From an uncultured Roseiflexaceae bacterium (GTDB lineage: Bacteria; Chloroflexota; Chloroflexia; Chloroflexales; Roseiflexaceae), in the NCBI GenBank assembly GCA_903932805.1, contig CAIZHO010000482.1, positions 1 to 15,273 on the forward strand: 15,273 nt of DNA, read 5' to 3'. This document shows, one piece after another, positions 6,600 to 13,828 of the stretch. The stretch's first letter is position 1. Every line of letters starts with the position of its first letter. Made by a program: the position numbers and the translations under genes. The notes beneath the pieces are model-generated. The model was not told the DNA's origin and did not search any database. It saw only the letters and a program-made list of their open reading frames with translations.

Positions 6600-9500
6600 A
6601 TGAAATCGTTCATGCCGATGCTCTTACGTACAGTATTGCTATGCCTTGCTGCTTGGTTGACTGGTGCATCAGATGCTCCAGTGGTCGCTGCGTCAGAAAT
6701 ACCTCCCATTAGCTCCCAAACATACAGCATTGATGTCACGAGTTCAGGTCGCACAGCAACCGACACAGATCCAATGGTGCTTGGGCCAGAGTCCCCAGAA
6801 CACGCCTTTAACGGAATCCAGCTGACATGGACTGTGGTCGGCGATCCAACCCTTTTGCGTCTCGAACTCATCACACAGCGAGATGGGGTGTGGGGCGAAT
6901 GGATGGAAGTGCCTCACGAAGATGAATTTTTGTTGGACGACGCCCCTGCAGGCACCCAAACCAGCACCATCTACACGATAGAACCAGGCGCCCAAGCCTG
7001 GCAACTCCGCATTTCTACGCCCGATGCTACCCTCGCTGCGATTACCACCCTCCGTGTTACCACCATGGACACGCGTGCACAAACCGACGCGCGCATCGAA
7101 CTCCCCGCTGCGACGGAACCCCTAGTTGCAGGCGCCAAACCAGCCATCGTTGCGCGTACAACTTGGGGCGATGCAAGCGTCAAACGCTGGGATGCCAACG
7201 GCTCCGCGGGACTGACTACCGAAGCAACCTGGATGCCCACAGATGCCGAGATTGCCAAACCGACGCACCTGGTACTCCACCACACTGCGACGCCGAATGA
7301 TGGCCCGACGAGCAATTGGCCTGCGCGTGTCCGTCAAATCTGGGGATATCACACCATCACCAATGCCTGGGGCGATATTGGATATCACTTCCTGATTGAT
7401 CCCAACGGTGTGATATACGAAGGTCGCTATCAAGGACTGCGTCCGGATGGAGCAGTGATCGACGGTGCGCATAATTATGGGTTCAATCGCGGGACCATCG
7501 GTATTGCGATGTTGGGCACATTCGAAGACGTGACACCAACCGCAAAAGCCCAAGTAGCACTCGATAACCTCGTCGCCTACCTGATGACCAGGTATCGGAT
7601 CCAACCCGATACCACCGCATATTATGCACACCAACGGATGACACTCAACACGATTGTCGGTCATCGAGATGCGCAGCTTCCAGGCCGTTCGACTGCCTGC
7701 CCGGGGACGACGTTGCATGCGTTGTTGCCTGCTCTACGCGTCAAGGCGCGGGCAACGGTGGCTGCAGCACCTGTACAACATTGGCTGACTGGAGTTACCG
7801 TGTCGGATGCTGATGTGCTGGTCGGGGAACCGGTGGTTTTTTCTATGACCGTGCGCAATGCATATCCCGAAGCGTCAATAAGTGGTAGCGCATTTGCGTT
7901 CCCGGTCAGTGATAGCGGGTATGTGTACCAAGTGAATGAATGCTGGGCAAAGCAGAACGCCGGCGGGGTCCCGCTTTTTCCCAAAGCGAGTGTAGGCAGC
8001 AATCGTTATGGGCGATTCCGCGTGATAGCAGGTATACGCGATTGGGACACACGGTATGCAGCCCGTGCCACAACGTGTCCGGTCAGTAGCACCGAAAATC
8101 ATCCATGGCGCTGGAGCATCGGTTCGTCCCCGTTGGCTGCGGGAACAACTCGTGTCATCAGCGGGGGAGTTCGCTTCAGTGCGCCTGGGACATACATCGT
8201 TTCGTTCGGCATGATGAAGGATTGGATCGGCTATCCCGACAATCCATGCAGTGATAGTCCCAGCTATGCGGCCTGTGCACTCTTTCCCAAAACAATCACA
8301 GTCCGTACACGGACAACGCCAACGCCCACCCGGCCGCCGGCACTCAGGACGCAGCTCGCCCGTGAAACACAGCATGCGGAGCGGAGTACTGCGACTGCTG
8401 GTGCACGTGTCATGCAGGCAACACAAACAGCGTTGCTCGCAGAGTTAACCGCAACGGCCGCCGTAGCCGCTGGCTCGCCCACGTTGACTGCGAGCCGTAC
8501 CCCAACCAGAACTCCGACAGCGACCGCTATACCGATCCAACAAACCGCTCAGCGACTCGTAGCCGCGACACAAACCACAATTGCGCGGCGCACGGCGACA
8601 CCGACTCTTGGCAGTGGCTCTCCAACCACAACCCGTACCGCTACCGCAACGCGTACATCCACTCCAGCCCCGGTGAGCGCTATTCGCCCAGGCACGATAT
8701 TCTCCCGTGCTGCAGTCAAGCAGGTCAACACACTCGCTGTCAGCGACGCTGCGCTCGTTGTGCTCGAAGGGGGCACGACCCAGAGTATTGCCCTCTACCA
8801 CCCGCTCACGCTGGCGCAGGTACAGCGTCTGCCTCTCCGCGGCACTTCTGCGACCGTGTTGGTCGCAGATTCCTCACTTCCGAACGTGTTTTATGTTGCT
8901 GGGGCATATACACACGAATTCATCTTTGTCCAACGGCTCGCAATCGTGTCGGGGACCCTCCGCGAAACCGGGTATTGGCTCACAGAGTTCAGCGGTACGC
9001 CCTCCGCGTTATTGGCAAACGGATCACACCTGTGGATTTCAGTTTCGAAAACCGCACAACCTATCCATCGTTTGATACACCTCAGTACTACTGGCTCTCT
9101 GGTAGAAGACACGGCCCGAATAGTCCTACCCGGGGTCGCATTGCAGCTTATAGACGGTGACGGGGTCGCTGGACAGATAACCGTAACGGGGCGCATCACT
9201 GCTGACAACGGATATCTTTTACCTGTCACACGTGTCGCCAACGCTCCCATACGCACCGGGTCAAACGTAACCACAACGACTGCGCTAAAAGGATTTTGCC
9301 GCACTTGGAGATTTGTGGCTGCCGTTCCCGTCGTTCATTTGTTTGTCGCGACCAACAGTGGGATCCACGCGTTCACCCAAGATCTCAACACGGGGGCGTT
9401 GCGAGGAAATCCGACAACGGGCATCGGTGAACAGTTCCTGGTCTGTTCAGACAGGCATCCGGATGTACTCGTGCGTATCAATCCCAGCACTGGTTTGTTG

Positions 9501-9662
9501 ACGATGATTCAGCCCCAAAGTACAACGTACCAGCTTCGTGCAACTGCGCAAATTGCCGTGCGAACAGACACGCCGCTCCACACGACACGCATCTACGGCG
9601 ACAATCTGTACTGGTCTGACGGGCTGTCGATTGGACGTGCCACCATCCAGTGGCCGCGCTAA
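6600..9662 (+). CDS. Secreted multidomain N-acetylmuramoyl-L-alanine amidase (PGRP/Amidase_2 type)
   Basis: From ATG 6600 (GAGGAAG upstream) the product is 1020 residues with a signal peptide ending near VVAA-S32. Domains in order: a beta-rich N-terminal module (about 33-175, with DGVWGEWMEV); a PGRP/Amidase_2 domain (about 180-380); an unrecognised four-cysteine domain (about 398-570); a Thr/Pro/Ala-rich linker (571-693); and a beta-rich C-terminal module (694-1020), possibly propeller-like. The amidase zinc ligands are present: His227 in LVLHHTA, His355 in VGHRD and Cys367 in TACPG, with Tyr262 in GYHFLID matching the T7 lysozyme catalytic tyrosine. It should therefore cleave the amide between muramic acid and L-alanine in peptidoglycan. 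In-frame starts at ATG 6567 and GTG 6597 are possible but make a poorer signal peptide. No terminator is seen after the stop. Confidence 0.9.
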   Translation: MKSFMPMLLRTVLLCLAAWLTGASDAPVVAASEIPPISSQTYSIDVTSSGRTATDTDPMVLGPESPEHAFNGIQLTWTVVGDPTLLRLELITQRDGVWGEWMEVPHEDEFLLDDAPAGTQTSTIYTIEPGAQAWQLRISTPDATLAAITTLRVTTMDTRAQTDARIELPAATEPLVAGAKPAIVARTTWGDASVKRWDANGSAGLTTEATWMPTDAEIAKPTHLVLHHTATPNDGPTSNWPARVRQIWGYHTITNAWGDIGYHFLIDPNGVIYEGRYQGLRPDGAVIDGAHNYGFNRGTIGIAMLGTFEDVTPTAKAQVALDNLVAYLMTRYRIQPDTTAYYAHQRMTLNTIVGHRDAQLPGRSTACPGTTLHALLPALRVKARATVAAAPVQHWLTGVTVSDADVLVGEPVVFSMTVRNAYPEASISGSAFAFPVSDSGYVYQVNECWAKQNAGGVPLFPKASVGSNRYGRFRVIAGIRDWDTRYAARATTCPVSSTENHPWRWSIGSSPLAAGTTRVISGGVRFSAPGTYIVSFGMMKDWIGYPDNPCSDSPSYAACALFPKTITVRTRTTPTPTRPPALRTQLARETQHAERSTATAGARVMQATQTALLAELTATAAVAAGSPTLTASRTPTRTPTATAIPIQQTAQRLVAATQTTIARRTATPTLGSGSPTTTRTATATRTSTPAPVSAIRPGTIFSRAAVKQVNTLAVSDAALVVLEGGTTQSIALYHPLTLAQVQRLPLRGTSATVLVADSSLPNVFYVAGAYTHEFIFVQRLAIVSGTLRETGYWLTEFSGTPSALLANGSHLWISVSKTAQPIHRLIHLSTTGSLVEDTARIVLPGVALQLIDGDGVAGQITVTGRITADNGYLLPVTRVANAPIRTGSNVTTTTALKGFCRTWRFVAAVPVVHLFVATNSGIHAFTQDLNTGALRGNPTTGIGEQFLVCSDRHPDVLVRINPSTGLLTMIQPQSTTYQLRATAQIAVRTDTPLHTTRIYGDNLYWSDGLSIGRATIQWPR
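7791..8303 (+). other. Copy 1 of an unrecognised four-cysteine domain, in the amidase
   Basis: Residues 398-568 start like an Ig-like strand pair (VLVGEPVVFSMTVRN). They continue with NECWA, FRVIAGIRDWD, HPWRWSIG, SGGVRFSAPGTYIVSFG, DWIGYP and PSYAAC. Cysteines are at 448, 493, 550 and 559. The order and spacing match the domain of the secreted protein encoded downstream. A beta-sandwich with two disulfides is inferred. I do not recognise a named family. Confidence 0.75.
8310..8678 (+). repeat. Low-complexity Thr/Pro/Ala linker-coding region of the amidase
   Basis: About 123 codons are dominated by Thr, Ala, Pro, Arg and Gln, with runs such as TPTPTRPP and SRTPTRTPTATA and with ATQT repeats (MQATQTALLAEL, LVAATQTTIARR). 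Such linkers are typical of Chloroflexota secreted proteins and may be O-glycosylated or may span the cell wall. The shared base composition makes long meaningless open frames on the opposite strand. Confidence 0.8.
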
Positions 9663-9680
9663 AAATGTCAGACTTCTGTA

Positions 9681-9695
9681 ATCTGTCACACAGAT
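9681..9695. promoter_or_regulatory. Small dyad upstream of the second secreted protein
   Basis: ATCTGT-CAC-ACAGAT is a perfect inverted repeat. Outer CTTC (9673-9676) and GAAG (9696-9699) could extend it past a bulge. No T-run follows, so it is not a convincing terminator. It lies about 30-45 bases upstream of the TATACT element and could be an operator. Confidence 0.3.
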
Positions 9696-9724
9696 GAAGG
9701 GGTGTCGATCTGCTGTCGTCTGTG

Positions 9725-9730
9725 TATACT
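9725..9730 (+). promoter_or_regulatory. Possible -10 element for the second secreted protein
   Basis: TATACT lies in an AT-rich patch (9723-9745) 77 bases before the ATG. No convincing -35 is seen at 16-18 bases upstream. A seven-base inverted repeat, GTGTACC (9749-9755) with GGTACAC (9777-9783), would fall in the leader of the transcript. Confidence 0.4.
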
Positions 9731-9806
9731 ACAAAATATAGTAAAGACGTGTACCTGCATTGAACGGTCATCTATGGGTACACAGCGTGCAGAATAAGGC
9801 GTGGTT

Positions 9807-10883
9807 ATGAATGGATTTCGGTGCCGGCTCGTAACGTTCCTGTGTTGTATTTCTGCGATTCTCTTGATTCCATTTGTACCAAACAATACTCGCTACGGGG
9901 AAACCCCGCGCAGTGCAAAAGCAATCGCTGGCAACGTGGTACCCAACGCAAATCAGACAATACGAAAATCACGTTGGATGAGTGCGCGCGTGAATCGAAC
10001 CAAACTCGCAGTAAACGACGTCCTCGTGATAACGTTTACGGTGAATAATCACCAACAGTATGCCATCAAAAGTTACCCGTTTCGACCATCTGACAGCACC
10101 CTTACCTACAATCAAGATGAGTGCTGGGCAATGCGCAAGACGGGATCTACATCGTTGATGTACCCGAAGCACGCCGAGAATTACCGCGTCATGGCAGGAT
10201 ACACCGGATGGGACAAAACCCATGCCACGGTAAACGCCAAGTGCGCCACGTCATCCACTGGCACCAACACCACCATCGATCATCCATGGCGCTGGGGAGT
10301 CGGAGAACTCGCGTTGCAATCGCAGACGTCACGGACCATTACCGGTCGCGTGCGATTTACCAAAGCGGGCACATACACCGTGTTCTTTGGGTTGGTACGG
10401 GATTATGCGGGCTATCCGAATTTCGGTGATTGCACACGCGCCAAACCTTCATACAACCACGCCTGCTTTATCGACGAAGTAACGGTCGTCGTCGGCGATG
10501 GTGGTGTGGCGACTACACCAACCAGGAGCGTAACGCGCGCACCGAGTCATACACCCGCACCGAGCGACACTTCGACGCCCACACCAACGGGGCCGACTGC
10601 AACGCCAGGCACCGCGACCGCGACACCGACCCCTTCACCGACACGTACCAACGCACGCACACGATCAGCTACTCGCGCATCGAGTCCGACCCGCCCAGCA
10701 CGCACTAATACAAGATCAGCAACTGCCAAACCAACAAGCAGCGGTGGTTACCCACTGCCGACGATGTATTACTCCCCAACCAGAACTTCTCGCCCTGTTT
10801 CGAGCACAATTCCAACGAAAACGATTACAATGACATACGAACATACGCCGACCGCTGGGGATGTGGACTATCCATACCCATAA
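9807..10883 (+). CDS. Secreted protein of unknown function with four-cysteine domain and Thr/Pro-rich tail
   Basis: From ATG 9807 (AAGG seven bases upstream; GTG 9801 is too close to that site) the product is 358 residues. Residues 5-24 form a hydrophobic signal peptide or anchor (CRLVTFLCCISAILLIPFV). Residues about 58-230 match the four-cysteine domain of the amidase encoded upstream, with cysteines at 106, 146, 209 and 220. The last 120 residues are a Thr/Pro/Ser/Arg-rich tail ending in YPYP, without an LPXTG sorting signal. No catalytic motif is visible, so a binding, adhesive or structural role at the cell surface is a guess. It probably arose by duplication of the amidase's domain, or the reverse. 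It lies 144 bases after the amidase stop and 36 bases before the dehydratase gene, with no terminator before the latter. Confidence 0.75.
   Translation: MNGFRCRLVTFLCCISAILLIPFVPNNTRYGETPRSAKAIAGNVVPNANQTIRKSRWMSARVNRTKLAVNDVLVITFTVNNHQQYAIKSYPFRPSDSTLTYNQDECWAMRKTGSTSLMYPKHAENYRVMAGYTGWDKTHATVNAKCATSSTGTNTTIDHPWRWGVGELALQSQTSRTITGRVRFTKAGTYTVFFGLVRDYAGYPNFGDCTRAKPSYNHACFIDEVTVVVGDGGVATTPTRSVTRAPSHTPAPSDTSTPTPTGPTATPGTATATPTPSPTRTNARTRSATRASSPTRPARTNTRSATAKPTSSGGYPLPTMYYSPTRTSRPVSSTIPTKTITMTYEHTPTAGDVDYPYP
9978..10496 (+). other. Copy 2 of the unrecognised four-cysteine domain
   Basis: Residues 58-230 carry DECWA, YRVMAGYTGWD, HPWRWGVG, ITGRVRFTKAGTYTVFFG, DYAGYP and PSYNHAC in the same order as copy 1. 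Cysteine spacings are 40, 63 and 11 residues, against 45, 57 and 9 in copy 1. The DNA is also locally alike around ATCATCCATGGCGCTGG (8098 and 10278 regions). Confidence 0.75.
10509..10880 (+). repeat. Low-complexity Thr/Pro-rich tail-coding region
   Basis: The 3' third of the gene encodes about 124 residues rich in Thr, Pro, Ser, Ala and Arg (for example TPTPTGPTATPGTATATPTP). It has irregular short repeats rather than an exact tandem unit. The tail is probably extended and surface exposed, and could be an O-glycosylation region. Confidence 0.75.
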
Positions 10884-10919
10884 GCAGATACACAGGCACG
10901 CATACAGAAGGGATTTTCT

Positions 10920-11936
10920 ATGCAGCGGATTTTGGTAACAGGTGGCGCAGGCTTTATCGGCAGTAACTTCGTCCACCACATGTTGGCTCGGTACGGATAC
11001 GACATTGTGGTATTCGATTCACTGACGTATGCCGGTCGCCTCGAGAACCTGGCTGCGGCCGTTGGCAACCCCAAATATCAATTCGTCCAGGGTGATATCT
11101 GCGATATGGATGCGGTGCGTCAAGCAGTCAAAGCACACAACATCGATACCATCATCAACTTTGCTGCCGAAACGCATGTCGATCGATCGATTATGCAACC
11201 CGATGCAGTCATCAAAACAAACATCAACGGCACATGGACGCTCCTCGAAGTCGCACGCGAATTCGGGCTGCCACGCTTTCACCAGATAAGCACTGATGAA
11301 GTATATGGCCAAATCCCTGAACCACAGCGTTCGAGCGAAGGCGACCCATTTGAGCCACGCAGCCCGTATTCAGCCAGCAAGGCTGGCGCAGAACATATTG
11401 TCTATGCCTATCACACTACTTACGGGATGAACACAACCATTTCACGTGGGTCCAACAACATCGGACCATTCCATTACCCCGAAAAAGCCGTGCCGTTGTT
11501 CACCACAAACGCTATGGACAACATCGCCATCCCAATCTATGGGGACGGCCTGCAGATGCGTGATTATCAGTACGTCACTGACCATTGCGAAGGCATTGAT
11601 GTGGTCCTGCACAAAGGCGTCGCCGGAGAAGCCTACAACGTTGGGACGAGTGTCGAGACACGCAACATCGATATGGCCCACAAAATCCTCGACATCCTCG
11701 GCAAACCGTACAGTTTGATTGAGTTTGTCAAAGACCGTGCAGGCCATGATCGCCGCTATGCCCTCAATACCGACAAACTCCGGGCATTGGGCTGGACCAG
11801 CCGCCATACCTTCGACCAGGCACTCGAAAAAACCGTCCGCTGGTATATCGACAATCCGTCGTGGTGGCGCCCCATCAAAAACGGCGAATACCGTGATTAC
11901 TATTACAAGCAATATGCCGAGCGCCAGAGCAAATAA
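10920..11936 (+). CDS. rfbB: dTDP-glucose 4,6-dehydratase (RmlB/RfbB)
   Basis: This short-chain dehydrogenase/reductase converts dTDP-glucose to dTDP-4-keto-6-deoxyglucose, the shared precursor of dTDP-rhamnose and other deoxysugars. The 338-residue protein has the NAD-binding TGGAGFIGS at 7-15 and the RmlB-type catalytic pair Asp126-Glu127 in STDEVYG. Tyr150 and Lys154 form the YxxxK motif (SPYSASKAG). The family motif SNNIGPFHYPEKAVPL is followed by YGDGLQMRDYQYVTDHCEGI. Length is typical. In many RmlB proteins the residue before SNN is Cys; here it is Gly. AGAAGGGA precedes the ATG. The gene follows the second secreted protein by 36 bases and may be read from it, and ends in its own terminator. 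No rmlA, rmlC or rmlD is in the window. Confidence 0.9.
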   Translation: MQRILVTGGAGFIGSNFVHHMLARYGYDIVVFDSLTYAGRLENLAAAVGNPKYQFVQGDICDMDAVRQAVKAHNIDTIINFAAETHVDRSIMQPDAVIKTNINGTWTLLEVAREFGLPRFHQISTDEVYGQIPEPQRSSEGDPFEPRSPYSASKAGAEHIVYAYHTTYGMNTTISRGSNNIGPFHYPEKAVPLFTTNAMDNIAIPIYGDGLQMRDYQYVTDHCEGIDVVLHKGVAGEAYNVGTSVETRNIDMAHKILDILGKPYSLIEFVKDRAGHDRRYALNTDKLRALGWTSRHTFDQALEKTVRWYIDNPSWWRPIKNGEYRDYYYKQYAERQSK

Positions 11937-11948
11937 CACTGCTCTCAG

Positions 11949-11980
11949 ACGACATGGGCGCATGCCCATGTCGTTTTTTT
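11949..11980 (+). terminator. Rho-independent terminator after rfbB
   Basis: A perfect 11-base-pair stem (ACGACATGGGC, 11949-11959, with 11964-11974) closes a GCAT loop and runs into seven Ts. It starts 13 bases after the stop codon. Confidence 0.92.
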
Positions 11981-12016
11981 GTGCAAACACCCCAACCATA
12001 GCAAAAGGATCCCTCG

Positions 12017-12979
12017 ATGGCCGATACAAAGCCCGCAGTCACCACCGAAGGTCCGCATTCGTTTATTGCTGACACAGTCGATACCCTCGAACACACCGTT
12101 GCGCGGGTAATTGGTGATCACATCAATGCACGTGATATCATCACCCGTGGTGGAGCATGGATCAACCACGAACGTGTGCGTATCGGTACGGCGATGGTTC
12201 TACCGGGGATGTTTATCGCCGTTCACACCCCACCTGCCCACGCACGCCCGTGCCAATTGCCCGCAGATGCAGTCATTTATGTGGATCGTTGGCTCATTGC
12301 CATCAATAAACCCGCTGGTACGTACGTGGACGCGACCCCTTGGGACGCAGAAAATCATCTGCGCAACGCGCTCGTCAACCACTGGTATGCACTGCACGGT
12401 GAACTCTTGCACCTACACCCCGCCCATCGCCTCGACCGTGATACGACTGGCGTGTTACTGTTTTCGCGGCACCGACACGCCAACAGTGCGCTCCAGCGGG
12501 TATTTGTGCAACAACGCGCCCACAAAACATATATCTGTCAGCTCACCGGTTGGCCAACATGGGACGATTGGTCCATTCAAACCGGGCATGGACGCAGTGA
12601 ACGCGGCAGATTCCGTGTCTATCATGCCAACGAAGTGGGCAACCCATTACCGGGGGGCAATGTCGTCAAATCGATGGACACACGATTCCGTGTTCTCATG
12701 CGTAACTCCGATGGCACGAGTATTGCGCTGGCGTGGCCCCGCACGGGACGGACGCATCAAATCCGACTCCATGCGCATGCGCTCGGACATCCACTTGTCG
12801 GTGACACCAGCTACGGAGCGGGGCTGTTAGGGACCGACGCACACCACCTGCACGCATGGCAACTCAATCTCTCCCATCCCATCCACGAAGAAGCGTTGGT
12901 ACTCAGCGCGCCGCTCCCTCAGTGGTGCACGGTCGATTTGGCAGTGCTGAACGCATCTGCTACTATAATGCCAGAGTAA
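12017..12979 (+). CDS. RluA-family pseudouridine synthase
   Basis: This 320-residue enzyme isomerises uridine to pseudouridine in rRNA or tRNA. Residues about 21-72 resemble a degenerate S4 RNA-binding domain (ARDIITRGGAWINHERVRIG). The catalytic core follows, with IAINKPAGTYVD and the catalytic Asp140 in HRLDRDTTGVLLF. LTGWP comes next, and the late motif GRTHQIRLHAHALGHPLVGD is complete. The exact target site cannot be assigned among the RluA, RluC and RluD subtypes. AAAAGGA lies about nine bases before the ATG. The gene lies between two terminators, so it looks monocistronic, but no clear promoter is visible in the short gap after the rfbB terminator. Confidence 0.92.
   Translation: MADTKPAVTTEGPHSFIADTVDTLEHTVARVIGDHINARDIITRGGAWINHERVRIGTAMVLPGMFIAVHTPPAHARPCQLPADAVIYVDRWLIAINKPAGTYVDATPWDAENHLRNALVNHWYALHGELLHLHPAHRLDRDTTGVLLFSRHRHANSALQRVFVQQRAHKTYICQLTGWPTWDDWSIQTGHGRSERGRFRVYHANEVGNPLPGGNVVKSMDTRFRVLMRNSDGTSIALAWPRTGRTHQIRLHAHALGHPLVGDTSYGAGLLGTDAHHLHAWQLNLSHPIHEEALVLSAPLPQWCTVDLAVLNASATIMPE
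12964..12969 (+). promoter_or_regulatory. Possible -10 element at the end of the pseudouridine synthase gene
   Basis: A perfect TATAAT lies inside the last codons of the gene, 56 bases before the phosphoesterase ATG. TTGGCA (12938-12943) matches -35 consensus well, but at a 20-base spacing. A transcript from here would begin just before the hairpin at 12988-13010. Confidence 0.4.
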
Positions 12980-12987
12980 TTTATAAC

Positions 12988-13010
12988 AGGGCGTGCAAAC
13001 GCCCTTTTTT
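12988..13010 (+). terminator. Rho-independent terminator after the pseudouridine synthase gene
   Basis: GGGCGT (12989-12994) pairs with ACGCCC (12999-13004) around a GCAA tetraloop and is followed by six Ts. An outer A-T pair may extend the stem. It lies only nine bases before the phosphoesterase ATG. Confidence 0.85.
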
Positions 13011-13019
13011 GATGCACAT

Positions 13020-13724
13020 ATGATCTGGACCATCTCGGATTTACACCTTTCGGGGGTCAATCCAAAACCAATGGATATTTTTGGGAGCCGTTGGCGCAAT
13101 CACCCTGAGCGGATTGCCGCTGCATGGCGGCGCGCCGTCAAACCGACCGATAGCGTCTGCATTGCAGGCGACATTTCGTGGGCGATGCACATCGACGATG
13201 CACTCGTTGATCTCGGCTGGATTGACGCACTCCCAGGCCACAAATACTGCATCAAAGGCAATCACGATTACTGGTGGGATCGTGCCGGCCCGATACGGTC
13301 ACGCATGCCGGCATCGATAACACTTATTGAGGGCGATGCAATCGATGCTGGCGATGTGGTGGTGTGTGGGTCCCGTGGCTGGAGCGCGCCGGGCATGCCG
13401 GGGTTCGACCCGGTCACCGACCAACGCATCTACGCACGCGAGGTCTTACGGCTCGAACGATCCCTCCAAGCGGCCAAGAACATCGCCGGCACACGACCCA
13501 TTGTCGCGATGCTCCACTTCCCACCATTTATCGACAAAAAACCCACCGAATTTGTACGTTTATTCGAGCAATATCACATTACCACTTGCCTGTATGGTCA
13601 TCTGCATCGCAACGAAGATTGGAACAACGCAACCCAAGCAGAGGTGAATGGTACGACCTACCAATTAACTGCCTGTGATTATCTTGATTTCACACCGGTA
13701 GCGGTACGTGGACTCCCATTTTGA
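13020..13724 (+). CDS. COG1768-like metallophosphoesterase
   Basis: This 234-residue calcineurin-like phosphoesterase has a complete two-metal site: Asp7 and His9 (SDLHLSG), Asp51 (GDISWAM), Asn81-His82-Asp83 (GNHDYWW), His166 (MLHFPP) and His194/His196 (YGHLH). The combination KPMDIFG, GDISWAM and GNHDYWW matches the group of predicted phosphohydrolases I know as COG1768. The substrate is not established for that group. No signal peptide or membrane segment is visible, so it is probably cytoplasmic. I chose ATG 13020 because GTG 12993 would lie inside the terminator hairpin and has its AGGG only one base away. However, ATG 13020 lacks a clear Shine-Dalgarno site, as the preceding bases are the T-run. 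It precedes gyrA by 104 bases and probably is not cotranscribed with it. Confidence 0.88.
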   Translation: MIWTISDLHLSGVNPKPMDIFGSRWRNHPERIAAAWRRAVKPTDSVCIAGDISWAMHIDDALVDLGWIDALPGHKYCIKGNHDYWWDRAGPIRSRMPASITLIEGDAIDAGDVVVCGSRGWSAPGMPGFDPVTDQRIYAREVLRLERSLQAAKNIAGTRPIVAMLHFPPFIDKKPTEFVRLFEQYHITTCLYGHLHRNEDWNNATQAEVNGTTYQLTACDYLDFTPVAVRGLPF

Positions 13725-13775
13725 GCATTGCAATCACGCGTATGCGCACAACGACGAACAGTCACGTACCTGCTG

Positions 13776-13784
13776 TGCTATAAT
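13776..13784 (+). promoter_or_regulatory. Extended -10 promoter for gyrA
   Basis: TGC-TATAAT has the TGn extension directly before a perfect -10 hexamer, 44 bases before the gyrA ATG. The -35 region (about 13755-13760, CGAACA) matches only three bases, which extended -10 promoters tolerate. Confidence 0.6.
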
Positions 13785-13828
13785 AACCATATCAAATTGT
13801 AATCTAAAAGATGTGACAGGGGTGCAGG

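Noticed and set aside
8310..8678. Thr/Pro repeats as a CRISPR or tandem-repeat locus
   Set aside because: There is no exact repeat unit or regular spacer; it is an in-frame low-complexity protein linker.
9673..9699. Hairpin after the amidase as a terminator
   Set aside because: The stem is short and bulged and no T-run follows, so it is listed only as a possible operator.
10547..10729. Minus-strand Val/Ala/Gly-rich open frame
   Set aside because: It is the reverse reading of Thr/Pro-rich repeats. The valine-glycine pattern comes from codon composition.
11178..11191. GATCGATCGATC run as a possible regulatory repeat
   Set aside because: It lies inside rfbB and encodes the ordinary HVDRSI motif of the family.
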